Positions 45,142 to 53,481 of a stretch of DNA of 64,000 bases are shown piece after piece. The notes beneath the pieces are model-generated. The model searched no databases. It saw nothing but the letters and a program-made list of their open reading frames with translations, and was not told the DNA's origin. A program made the translations under genes and the position numbers. The stretch lies in NCBI RefSeq assembly GCF_000764025.1, contig NZ_KN234751.1, positions 1 to 64,000 of the forward strand, read 5' to 3'. The stretch comes from Pseudohaliea rubra DSM 19751. GTDB taxonomy: Bacteria > Pseudomonadota > Gammaproteobacteria > Pseudomonadales > Halieaceae. Each line of letters starts with the position of its first letter. Positions within the stretch are counted from its first letter, which is position 1.

Positions 45142-47673
45142 TCAGAAGCGCGCGGTAAGCCTCGCGCCCCAGATCTGGCCCTCCTCGAGGTACTGGGCGT
45201 GCGAGCCCACCAGCACCGGGATGTCGAAGCTCTGCATGAATACCTCCTCGTCGAAGATATTCCGCCCATAGGCCATGAGCTCCCACCAGTCGCCGCGCAG
45301 CCCCAGGCGCAGGTTGACCTTGGTGTAGGAGTCGATAACGTCGAGCGGGTCATTGTCGCCCGCTGAATTGAACGCATCCCGGTAATTCGCTTCGCCGCTC
45401 ATGAAGAATTCCATGTCGCCGATCGGGCGCACGTAATCAAAGAGGAAAGAGGCGCTGTAGTCCGAGGCATAGAGCGTCGGCTCGCCGGACAGATCGTTCT
45501 CGCTTACGCCGATGGGGCTGCCACAGAACGGGTCGGCGTCGATCTGGATTGCAGTGCACGGACCGTCAGCGAAATCGTCATAAGTGGCATCCAGCCAGGC
45601 GAAGTTCAGGCCCAGGCGCAGCGCGTCCGTGGCCTGCCACATACTATCGACCTCAAGGCCGAGGACCTCTGAGCTCGCGGCGTTCTTTACGTTGAAGCCG
45701 AGGCCCTCGAACACGGCGGTCTGCAGATCGCTGTACTCCGTGTAGAAAAGAGCCCAGTTGAAGCGCATGGCGCCGTCAAGCAGCGTGTGTTTGCCGCCGA
45801 GCTCGTAGGCGTCCACCTCTTCGTCGTCGAACTCGAAGTCGTTGTTCGGCAGCGTGGGGTCATAGCAGCCGGTCACATCCACAGTGAAGTCCGGATTCGG
45901 TGCGCAAGGGAAGGCACCCTGGTCGAGGCCCCCCGGTTCGCCGTCATCGGCGGCGGTGAAGCCGCCGCTCTTGAAGCCCTGGGAGAAGCTTGCGTAGAGC
46001 ATGGAGTCCTGGCCGACGTCCCACTGCAGGTTGAAGGAGGGCAGGAGGGCGTCTGTCTCCCGGTCCTCGTCATAGTCGTAGGCATAGGCGTTGAAACTCG
46101 TGGCCTGAATCAGGCCGAGAAAGTAACTGTCGCTCGGCGCCCCCAGCCCGGTGTTACTGTCCGAGAGAAACTGTCTGCTGAGGACATCCTTCGTCTCTTC
46201 CGTATAGCGCACCCCTACGGTGAGGCGCAGCTTGTCAGTGAAATTGAAGGTGCCCTGACCGAAGAGAGCCCAGGATTCAGATTCGAGCTGATAGAAGCGA
46301 TTGCGGGCCACCTGGTTCGGGCTGTAGGCCCCGTCGGTCTGCACAGCCAGGAGGTTCTGCGGCAGTGCTGCCGGCGGGATTGCGCCGCCGCTGAGCGCGT
46401 TCGACAGGAACTGCGGGAACAGTCCGTCGAAGTTCGTGTCGAGGGTTACCCGCCGGTCGAAGTCAAGGTCCGAGGTGTCGTAGTAGAAGCCGGCAACATA
46501 GTCGAAGAACTCGCCGCCCGGCGAAGTGATGCGAAACTCCTGGCTCCACTGCTCGAAACGCTGATCATCGTCCCGGTGGATGAACTGCAGGGGCAGCCAG
46601 TCGACGTCAGCGCCATCGACGTAGCGGTACTCGGAGTAGCCGGTTACGGAGGTGAGCGTGTGCCCCCCGACGTTCCAGTTCACTGTAAGTGCGGCGTTGT
46701 CGATGTCGTTCTCGCTGCTGTCGGGATTGATGCCGATACCGGGCCCATCTGCCCGGGACTGGCCGTAGCCGTTATCCTTGAAAATGGTGAATTCCTGCTG
46801 GGTGATGTCGCCGTAGTCGGGGAAGAACATGTCCATGATCGAGTAGGCGGTGTCGGCGAAGGCAGAGCGGTTGGGTACAAACGCATCGCGCTGCTGGGCA
46901 TCCAGGAAGATCTTGCCCGTGGTGGTGGCGCCTACGCGCTCGTAGTCGGAATTACTGTATTTAAAGTTGATGTCCAGATCGTCCGTGGGCTGCCAGGCCA
47001 GCGTGAGCCGATAGGTGAGCTCGTCGATCTGGCCCTCACTGTCGCCGAGGAGGCTGTTGCGTGCGTAGCCATCGGTTTCCCGAGCCTTGAAGGCGAGGCG
47101 GGCGGCGAGCGTGTCGGTGAGGGCGCCGCTGAGGTAGCCCTCGTAGAGCTCGCCCTCGTTTGATTCAAAGGAGGCGGCGAGCTGACCGTTGAACTCCTCG
47201 CCCATATCCGGAGACGCGCTGGTGATGTTGATCGCCCCTGCCACGGTATTGCGACCGAAGAGCGTTCCCTGAGGACCGCGCAGCACTTCCACCCGCTCGA
47301 CGTCCAGGAAGGCAGCGCGGTACTGGCGACCGCGGCCCATGTAGACGCCATCGATATACATGCCCACGGACTGCTCAAAGCCCTGATTGTTGCCGGAGCC
47401 GACGCCCCGCATGTAGATATTGGTGTTTACCGGCGCATCAGCAATATGCAGGTTGGGTACGTAGTCGGCAAGGGCCGCCATGTTCGGGATGCCTGCATCC
47501 TGGATCTGCTGACCCTGGATGGCGGATACGGAGATGGGTACGTCCTGCAGGCTTTCGGCGCGCTTCTGCGCCGTAACGATGACTTCTTCGAGTTGCTGGG
47601 CGCCGGCGATGGGCGCGGCGAGGGAAACGGACAGAGCCGCTGCGAGCGGCACTTTGCGGAAAGGCGCAGCCAT
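45142..47673 (-). CDS. TonB-dependent receptor
   Basis: This is an 843-residue outer-membrane receptor. A signal peptide (about 1-25) leads to LEEVIVTAQKRAESL (TonB box and start of plug), then VEVLRGPQGTLFGRNTVAG in the plug and a long barrel ending in LTARF. It has the size and motifs of proteobacterial receptors for complex organics. The ATG at 47673 follows AGGGG. It lies 139 bp downstream of the amidase on the same strand, so receptor and amidase may share a substrate; there is no further evidence for which. Confidence 0.93.
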   Translation of the reverse strand: MAAPFRKVPLAAALSVSLAAPIAGAQQLEEVIVTAQKRAESLQDVPISVSAIQGQQIQDAGIPNMAALADYVPNLHIADAPVNTNIYMRGVGSGNNQGFEQSVGMYIDGVYMGRGRQYRAAFLDVERVEVLRGPQGTLFGRNTVAGAINITSASPDMGEEFNGQLAASFESNEGELYEGYLSGALTDTLAARLAFKARETDGYARNSLLGDSEGQIDELTYRLTLAWQPTDDLDINFKYSNSDYERVGATTTGKIFLDAQQRDAFVPNRSAFADTAYSIMDMFFPDYGDITQQEFTIFKDNGYGQSRADGPGIGINPDSSENDIDNAALTVNWNVGGHTLTSVTGYSEYRYVDGADVDWLPLQFIHRDDDQRFEQWSQEFRITSPGGEFFDYVAGFYYDTSDLDFDRRVTLDTNFDGLFPQFLSNALSGGAIPPAALPQNLLAVQTDGAYSPNQVARNRFYQLESESWALFGQGTFNFTDKLRLTVGVRYTEETKDVLSRQFLSDSNTGLGAPSDSYFLGLIQATSFNAYAYDYDEDRETDALLPSFNLQWDVGQDSMLYASFSQGFKSGGFTAADDGEPGGLDQGAFPCAPNPDFTVDVTGCYDPTLPNNDFEFDDEEVDAYELGGKHTLLDGAMRFNWALFYTEYSDLQTAVFEGLGFNVKNAASSEVLGLEVDSMWQATDALRLGLNFAWLDATYDDFADGPCTAIQIDADPFCGSPIGVSENDLSGEPTLYASDYSASFLFDYVRPIGDMEFFMSGEANYRDAFNSAGDNDPLDVIDSYTKVNLRLGLRGDWWELMAYGRNIFDEEVFMQSFDIPVLVGSHAQYLEEGQIWGARLTARF

Positions 47674-47812
47674 AAATCACCCCTTTGATCTTTTATAGTT
47701 AGAAGGCAGCCCTGCAGGCGGGTAACCGGCCTGGCTTTTCTCGATAGTAATGCAGCGCCTCATCAGGAAACAAGGCCGCGCGAGCGGGCCTGGTTCCGGG
47801 AGCGCGGGAGGC

Positions 47813-49279
47813 TCAGCCCGCGTAGCCCGGCGGCGGTACGAAGGCGCGGTGGTGCTGCTCGAGGAGTGCTGCCACAGCGAGGGCCGTGCGGTCGCCAAGG
47901 TAGGGGCCGGCGATCTGGCAGCCGACGGGGAGACCGTCGTCGGTGATGCCGAGCGGTACGGCGGTGGCCGGCAGATAGGCGTTCAGGGTCAGCCCCGCCC
48001 AGCGCAGGATCTCCGTGTAGGGTCGCGCCTGCCCGTCGACCTCCAGGGTGCGCGCCTGCATGGGCTCGCTGTGGTCGTGGGGGAAGGCCGGGACGTGTGC
48101 GCAGGGGCACAGCAGCACATCGAAGTCTTTGAAGAAGTCCGCCCAGGCGCGGCGTGTGCGCTGTCGCCGCTCGTCTTCGCGCAGCCAATCGCGATGCGAC
48201 AGGGCGATCCCGCGCAGCTGCAAGAGCGGTTCACTCATGTCCTCGGGGGCCGCGGCGGCGACGGCTGCGGCGGCCTGTTCCCGCACCGCCGCCGGCATGT
48301 CCGCGCCGAGGATGGAGAGCATGAGCATGGTGTAGTTTTCGTGGTTCGCCTGCGCATCGAAGGCCGGCCTCGCTTCCCGGTCTACCTGCGCGCCGAGCTC
48401 CTCGAGGGTCTCGGCCGCAGCGAGTATGTGCGCCCGCACCGCTGGATGCACGGGACAGAAGGGATCATCGGCCCATACGGCCACCCGCAGTTCGCCAGGT
48501 TCCCGGAAGCGTGCCGGTGCCAGGGCCGGCGCGCCGGCGCAGGGACCGGCGATCGACGCTGCGGGCCCGAGGAGCAGCGCCAGGGCCTGCTCCAGGTCCG
48601 CGACGCTGGTGGCCAGCGGGCCGGCGACGGAGAGATCCGGTTCGCGCAGCAATCCCTCGGCGGGCGGGATGTGGCCGAGGAGGCTGATCAGGCCGTAACT
48701 CGACTTGTGACCGAACACGCCGTTGAAGTGGCTCGGCGTGCGGATAGAACCACCGATGTCGGAGCCGAGCTCCAGGGGCGTCAGCCCGGCGGCGAGGGCC
48801 GCCGCTGCGCCGCCGGAGGAGCCGCCGCAGGTGCGGTTTTTGGCCCAGGGATTGTTGGTCGTCCCGTAGACGTCGTTGTAGCTCTGCAGGTCTGCGCTCA
48901 TGAACGGCACGTTGGTCTTACCGAGGAGGATCGCCCCGGCGTCGAGGTACCGCTGCACGGCTACGGCGTTTTCTGCCGCAGTCCTGCCCGCTCGCTCTGC
49001 GATACCGGCGACCGTTGGCAGATCCCCGGTTGCAAAGGCATCCTTGATGGTGAGTGGCACCCCGTGCAGGGCACCCCAGTCTTCACCGCGCGCAGCGGCG
49101 GCGTCTGCTTCCCGCGCCCGCTGCCGCGCGGCCTCCGGGTTCACCGCAATCACCGCGTTGAGCGCGCCGTTATGGGTGTCGATGCGCCCGAGAAAGAATT
49201 CCACGGCGTCCACGGCGCTGGCGCGACCAGCCTTGATGTCGCCGGCAAGGGCGAAGGCGCTTCGGTAGAGAAAGCTCAC
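47813..49279 (-). CDS. Amidase (amidase-signature family)
   Basis: This is a 488-residue amidase with the Ser-cisSer-Lys triad K79 (LTIKDAF), S154 (CGGSSGG) and S178 (GSDIGGSIRTP). The 24-residue spacing of the two serines is the standard one. Members hydrolyse many amides and are not specific by sequence. It lacks neighbouring gatC/gatB genes, so it is not the GatA subunit. No signal peptide is seen, so it should be cytoplasmic. The GTG start at 49279 follows AGGAG. Confidence 0.9.
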   Translation of the reverse strand: MSFLYRSAFALAGDIKAGRASAVDAVEFFLGRIDTHNGALNAVIAVNPEAARQRAREADAAAARGEDWGALHGVPLTIKDAFATGDLPTVAGIAERAGRTAAENAVAVQRYLDAGAILLGKTNVPFMSADLQSYNDVYGTTNNPWAKNRTCGGSSGGAAAALAAGLTPLELGSDIGGSIRTPSHFNGVFGHKSSYGLISLLGHIPPAEGLLREPDLSVAGPLATSVADLEQALALLLGPAASIAGPCAGAPALAPARFREPGELRVAVWADDPFCPVHPAVRAHILAAAETLEELGAQVDREARPAFDAQANHENYTMLMLSILGADMPAAVREQAAAAVAAAAPEDMSEPLLQLRGIALSHRDWLREDERRQRTRRAWADFFKDFDVLLCPCAHVPAFPHDHSEPMQARTLEVDGQARPYTEILRWAGLTLNAYLPATAVPLGITDDGLPVGCQIAGPYLGDRTALAVAALLEQHHRAFVPPPGYAG

Positions 49280-49420
49280 GGCATGCTCCTGTTGCCACTG
49301 ACGGGGGCATCATAGCAGGGCGCCCGGCGCCATCGCGGCGGTGTTTGCTGTCACGGAAAATTCACAAAAACACGGTTGCGCGTCACCTCCCTGTCACTCT
49401 CCGTCGTTAGCCTTGGTCCC

Positions 49421-49936
49421 ATGAGCGTGCTCAAAGACATCCAGGTGCTTGACCGCCGGCTCCTCCTCCTCCTCGGGCAGTCGCAGAGCTGGCTGGCGCA
49501 GAACGCCCGTCGCGTTTCGCGCACAGCCGACGGCCATCTCTATGTGATCCTGCCGCTTCTGCTGTCCATGGCAGGCGACGCCGGTGACCGGCTGCTGCTG
49601 GCCACGGCCCTGGCCTTCGCGGCGGAGCGACCGGTCTACTGGGTGCTCAAGAACTCGCTCCGGCGCAGGCGGCCGGCGCAGGCCCTGCCGGGTTTTACAA
49701 GCACGATCATCGCCTCCGACGAATTCAGCTTTCCCTCGGGGCATACCTCGGCGGCTTTTCTCTTCAGCACGCTTCTCTGCCTGCAGTTCGGGCCCCTGGC
49801 GCTGCCGGTCTACGGCTGGGCCATGGCTGTGGGCATGTCGCGCGTTTATCTCGGCGTGCACTTCCCCACGGATACCCTGGTCGGCGCCGCACTCGGCATG
49901 AGCCTCGCCCTCGCGGTCACGGCTTCACTCACCTGA
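49421..49936 (+). CDS. PAP2-family membrane phosphatase
   Basis: This is a 171-residue integral membrane phosphatase of the PAP2/undecaprenyl-pyrophosphatase superfamily. All three catalytic motifs are present: KNSLRRRRP, PSGHTSAA, and SRVYLGVHFPTD. It probably dephosphorylates a lipid phosphate on the periplasmic side. The ATG at 49421 is preferred over an upstream in-frame start because the protein then begins at the first family residues. It sits 18 bp before a glycosyltransferase, and together they suggest lipid-linked glycan work. Confidence 0.88.
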   Translation: MSVLKDIQVLDRRLLLLLGQSQSWLAQNARRVSRTADGHLYVILPLLLSMAGDAGDRLLLATALAFAAERPVYWVLKNSLRRRRPAQALPGFTSTIIASDEFSFPSGHTSAAFLFSTLLCLQFGPLALPVYGWAMAVGMSRVYLGVHFPTDTLVGAALGMSLALAVTASLT

Positions 49937-49954
49937 GCGGCGAGGAGCAGCGGC

Positions 49955-51046
49955 GTGCGCATTCTTTACGGCGTCCAGGGTACGGGAAATGGCCACCTGA
50001 GCCGGGCCCGTGCCATGGCGAGAGCCTTTGCCGGGCGCGGTGTCACGGTCGATTATCTGTTCAGCGGCAGGCCCCGGGCAGGGTTTTTCGCCATGGGCTG
50101 TTTTGGCGACTTCCAGTGGCGCCGCGGGCTGACCTTCGTCAGCGAGGCGGGCCGCGTGAGCTACCTGAAGACAGTCCTCGGCAATGACTACCCCGCCTTC
50201 CTCCGGGATGTACGCGCGCTCGACGTTGCCCCCTACGACATCATTCTCAGCGACTTCGAGCCGGTGACCGCCTGGGCCGGGTGGCTTCGACGCAAGGTGG
50301 TGGTGAGCCTCGGGCACCAGCCGGCTTTCGACTACCGGGTTCCCATGGACCGGCGAGATCTGCGGGCGCTTGCGGTGATGCGTCTCTTCGCGCCGGGGAC
50401 TGTGCGCATCGGCATGCACTGGGCACCCTTCGGGGCGCCGCTTTTGCCGCCGCTCGTTGATCTGGATCCGGCGCCGCCCCGGCGACGACGGGGCAAGATT
50501 CTCGTCTATCTGCCTTTCGAGGATCCTGGGGCGGTCAGTGCTCTGCTGCGGCCCTTTCTTGCCCACGAGTTCTTCGTCTATGCCCCGGGCTCGGAATACC
50601 GGGACGAGGGCAATCTGCACCTGCGGCCCACTTCCCTCGAAGGCTTCCGCCGCGACCTGGCCGACTGCGATGGCGTCATCGGCAACGCGGGTTTTGAGCT
50701 GGCCAGCGAGTGCCTCGCCCTCGGTAAACGTCTCCTTGTGAAGCCCCAGGGACGGCAGATGGAGCAGGCGTCGAATGCGCTGGCGCTGCATCAGCTTGGT
50801 TACGGGGCGTGCATGGAGCGGTTGGACGCGCGCCGTATCGGCGACTGGCTGGACAGCGGCAGCCCGCCACCGCGGCTGCATTTCCCTGATGTGGCCGGCG
50901 CGCTGGTGGACTGGCTCCTCGCCGGCGATTACCGGGGGCACGCGCTCTCGGCTCTCAGCGACCGGCTCTGGAACGGTGTGCGCCTGGAGCGGGTCGCCGA
51001 AAGCGTGAGCCCGGCCCCCGCACAGTCTCTGGCGCTGACGGCCTAG
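49955..51046 (+). CDS. Glycosyltransferase of the MJ1255/VC2487 family
   Basis: This is a 363-residue GT-B-like protein. It opens MRILYGVQGTGNGHLSRA, the nucleotide-sugar-binding start shared with the MJ1255/VC2487 group, and has GNAGFELASECLALGKRLL in the C-terminal domain, where UDP-sugar binding lies in MurG-like enzymes. The substrate is unknown. The GTG at 49955 follows GAGGAG and lies in the same transcript as the PAP2 phosphatase. Confidence 0.85.
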   Translation: MRILYGVQGTGNGHLSRARAMARAFAGRGVTVDYLFSGRPRAGFFAMGCFGDFQWRRGLTFVSEAGRVSYLKTVLGNDYPAFLRDVRALDVAPYDIILSDFEPVTAWAGWLRRKVVVSLGHQPAFDYRVPMDRRDLRALAVMRLFAPGTVRIGMHWAPFGAPLLPPLVDLDPAPPRRRRGKILVYLPFEDPGAVSALLRPFLAHEFFVYAPGSEYRDEGNLHLRPTSLEGFRRDLADCDGVIGNAGFELASECLALGKRLLVKPQGRQMEQASNALALHQLGYGACMERLDARRIGDWLDSGSPPPRLHFPDVAGALVDWLLAGDYRGHALSALSDRLWNGVRLERVAESVSPAPAQSLALTA

Positions 51047-51135
51047 CCGCTCTACGCAGGGTTCCTGCATCGGCCCATGCGCAGGCCGGCACAGTTTATC
51101 CGGACCCCGTCGATCCAGGGCCGCAGCGCTGGGCT

Positions 51136-53112
51136 TCAGCGCATGGTGTGCAGAAACTGCAGGTGATTCTCGTACTGGCCGAGCACGTCGTGGGTAATCT
51201 GTGCGCGGGTCCAGCCCATAATGCAGTAGTCCTGGCCGCCCTCGGCAAGGTGGACCTCTGCGCGGTAGAATTTGTCCTCGTCGCCCAGTTCTTCAAGGGC
51301 CTTGCCGGCGATGACGTCGCCCGGTAACGCATGGGCGCGGCAGCGAACCTCGTAGACGAAATCCGTCTCCTCTCCGTGGTAGGCCTCCAGACGCACGGCA
51401 CCGCGGCTGCCGATATCGTTGAACACCCGGGCCTCGATGTCGTGGCCCGCCAGCTCCCCGGCGAACTCGCGCAGCGCCGGCAGTACGTTCTCGCGCATGA
51501 AGCTGTGCACAGTGCGGTCACCGGGGTAGTTGAGCAGGTTGTCGAGGCGCGTGCGCCAGTCGCCAGGGTTGGCCAGCAGTGGCGAAACGCTCTGGGTATC
51601 GCGCTTGGTGACATCCAGGTGCAGAGCGCGGCCGAAGCCCCAGATCGCACCGAGGAGGGCCACGGAGAAGGGCAGGGCGCTGGCGATGGCCGCTGTCTGC
51701 AGCGAGGCCAGGCCGCCGGCCAGGAGCAGCACGGTGGCGATCAGGCCAATGATGACGGTCCAGAAGATGCGCTGGGGCCAGGGAGTATCGTCGCGGCCCT
51801 TGGCGGCGAGCATGTTCAGCACCATGGCGCCGGAGTCGGCGGAGGTGACGAAGAACACGACCACCATGAGCAGGGAAATGGTCGATAGCACCGTTGGCAT
51901 GGGTAGGTACTCGAGAAAACGGAACAGCGCGATTGCATTGTTCTCCTGCACCGCATCCGCCAGCGCCGTCTGGCCGCCGTGGAGGATCAGCTCGATGGCG
52001 CTGTTGCCGAAAATCCCCATCCACAGCAGGGTGAAGCCACAGGGCACGAGCATGGCGCCGAGAATGAATTCCCGGATGGTCCGCCCGCGGGAGATGCGCG
52101 CAATGAACAGACCGACAAAGGGGGACCACGACAGCCACCAGCCCCAGTAGAAGATTGTCCAGCCGCCGAGCCAGTCCGTGGGGTCGTAGGCATACAGGTT
52201 GAAGGTATAGCTGACGAGGTCACTGACGTAGCTGCCGAGGTTCTCGATGGTGCCCTGGAGTACGACGACCGTCGGCCCCGCCAGAAGCACCCCGATCAGG
52301 AGGAGGATGGCAAGCACGATGTTGATCTCGGAAAGGCGCTTGATACCCGCGTCCAGGCCGAGGACCACCGATATGGTCGCCAGCAGCATTGTGCCGACGA
52401 TCAGAGCGACCTGTATGCCCGGGGAGATCGGTAGGCCGACCAGATAGTTCAGGCCGCTGTTGATCTGCAGCACGCCCAGGCCGAGGCTGGTGGCGACGCC
52501 GCAAGTGGTGCAGACGATGGCAAAGATATCGACGATGGCGCCCGGCGTACCGTAGATGCGCTCGCCGATGAGCGGGTAAAACGCCGAGCGCAGCGTCAGC
52601 GGCAGGCTGTGGCGGTAGGCGAAGTAGGCCAGCACGAGGGCGACGATGGCGTAGATGGACCAGGCGTGCACGCCCCAGTGGAAAAAGGTGAGTTTCATGG
52701 CCTGAGCGGCGGCATCGCTACCGCCCCCTTCGCCGTGGGGGGGCTGCAGATAGTGCATCACCGGCTCCGCCACACCGTAGAACATGAGACCGATACCCAT
52801 CCCGGCGGCGAACAGCATGGCAAACCAGGAGCTGTAGCTGTAGGCGGGTTCCGAATGGTCCGGGCCCAGCTTGATGTCGCCGTAGCGGGACAGGCCGAAA
52901 ACGATTACGGCGACCAGGATGATGGCGACCACCAGCACGTAGTACCAGCTGCCGTAGTGGACAATCGCATCCTGCATGGTCTGGAAGACGGCGTTACTGG
53001 CGTTCGGCGCAAAGCCTGCGATAAGCACCAGCAGCACGAGGATTGCGGTTGCGGGCCAGAAGACGCTGTGATCGACGACCAGCCATGGCTTCCGTTCGGG
53101 CGCTTGCTGCAT
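51136..53112 (-). CDS. BCCT-family transporter (BetT-like choline/betaine carrier)
   Basis: This is a 658-residue Na+- or H+-coupled carrier with twelve helices. The substrate-path motif GMGIGLMFYGVAEP and the Trp box TIFYWGWWLSWSPFVG identify BCCT. A cytoplasmic C-terminal extension of about 160 residues (from TQSVSPLLANPGDW) is as in BetT, where it senses osmotic stress. It imports choline, glycine betaine or a related trimethylammonium compound, consistent with a saline habitat. No bet oxidation genes are nearby. Confidence 0.92.
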   Translation of the reverse strand: MQQAPERKPWLVVDHSVFWPATAILVLLVLIAGFAPNASNAVFQTMQDAIVHYGSWYYVLVVAIILVAVIVFGLSRYGDIKLGPDHSEPAYSYSSWFAMLFAAGMGIGLMFYGVAEPVMHYLQPPHGEGGGSDAAAQAMKLTFFHWGVHAWSIYAIVALVLAYFAYRHSLPLTLRSAFYPLIGERIYGTPGAIVDIFAIVCTTCGVATSLGLGVLQINSGLNYLVGLPISPGIQVALIVGTMLLATISVVLGLDAGIKRLSEINIVLAILLLIGVLLAGPTVVVLQGTIENLGSYVSDLVSYTFNLYAYDPTDWLGGWTIFYWGWWLSWSPFVGLFIARISRGRTIREFILGAMLVPCGFTLLWMGIFGNSAIELILHGGQTALADAVQENNAIALFRFLEYLPMPTVLSTISLLMVVVFFVTSADSGAMVLNMLAAKGRDDTPWPQRIFWTVIIGLIATVLLLAGGLASLQTAAIASALPFSVALLGAIWGFGRALHLDVTKRDTQSVSPLLANPGDWRTRLDNLLNYPGDRTVHSFMRENVLPALREFAGELAGHDIEARVFNDIGSRGAVRLEAYHGEETDFVYEVRCRAHALPGDVIAGKALEELGDEDKFYRAEVHLAEGGQDYCIMGWTRAQITHDVLGQYENHLQFLHTMR

Positions 53113-53481
53113 GGGTCTCTCCCTTGTGATGCCCTGCTCCGATTACTTTGCTTTCTCAGCAAACAGGGGCTCCCGAGGGCGTCTTCTGGCATCGCCCCGG
53201 TGTAAATCCCGGCGCAGTATAACGCAGCCGAAAGTAAAAGCTTTGGCCAATAATGATTGTGGTTTTATCAAAAATCGCATATTGCGTTCTAATTCTGTCA
53301 AAACGCTTATTTTTGTTGATATTTACTTCGATTGCTCATCGCTGTGGTATTGGCAAAATGCTTTGGCCTATAATTGTCGCTGACCAAAAGTAATATCCGT
53401 CAACAATAAGCCGGCGGCACGCCAGTTCAGAACGGCCGCAGCGGGTACTCGTACGTTTTCATCCTATCGGAGGGACAACCC
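53113..53481. promoter_or_regulatory. AT-rich promoter island between the BCCT transporter and a TonB receptor
   Basis: The 369-bp gap has no gene. From 53220 to 53400 it is far richer in A+T than the rest of the window. The sequence GCTTTGGCC[A/T]ATAAT occurs twice in direct orientation, at 53240-53254 and 53360-53374, 14 of 15 identical. The second copy contains a perfect TATAAT (53369-53374). The repeat may be a regulator site overlapping the promoter of the downstream receptor. A clear -35 at the ideal distance is not visible. Confidence 0.55.
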
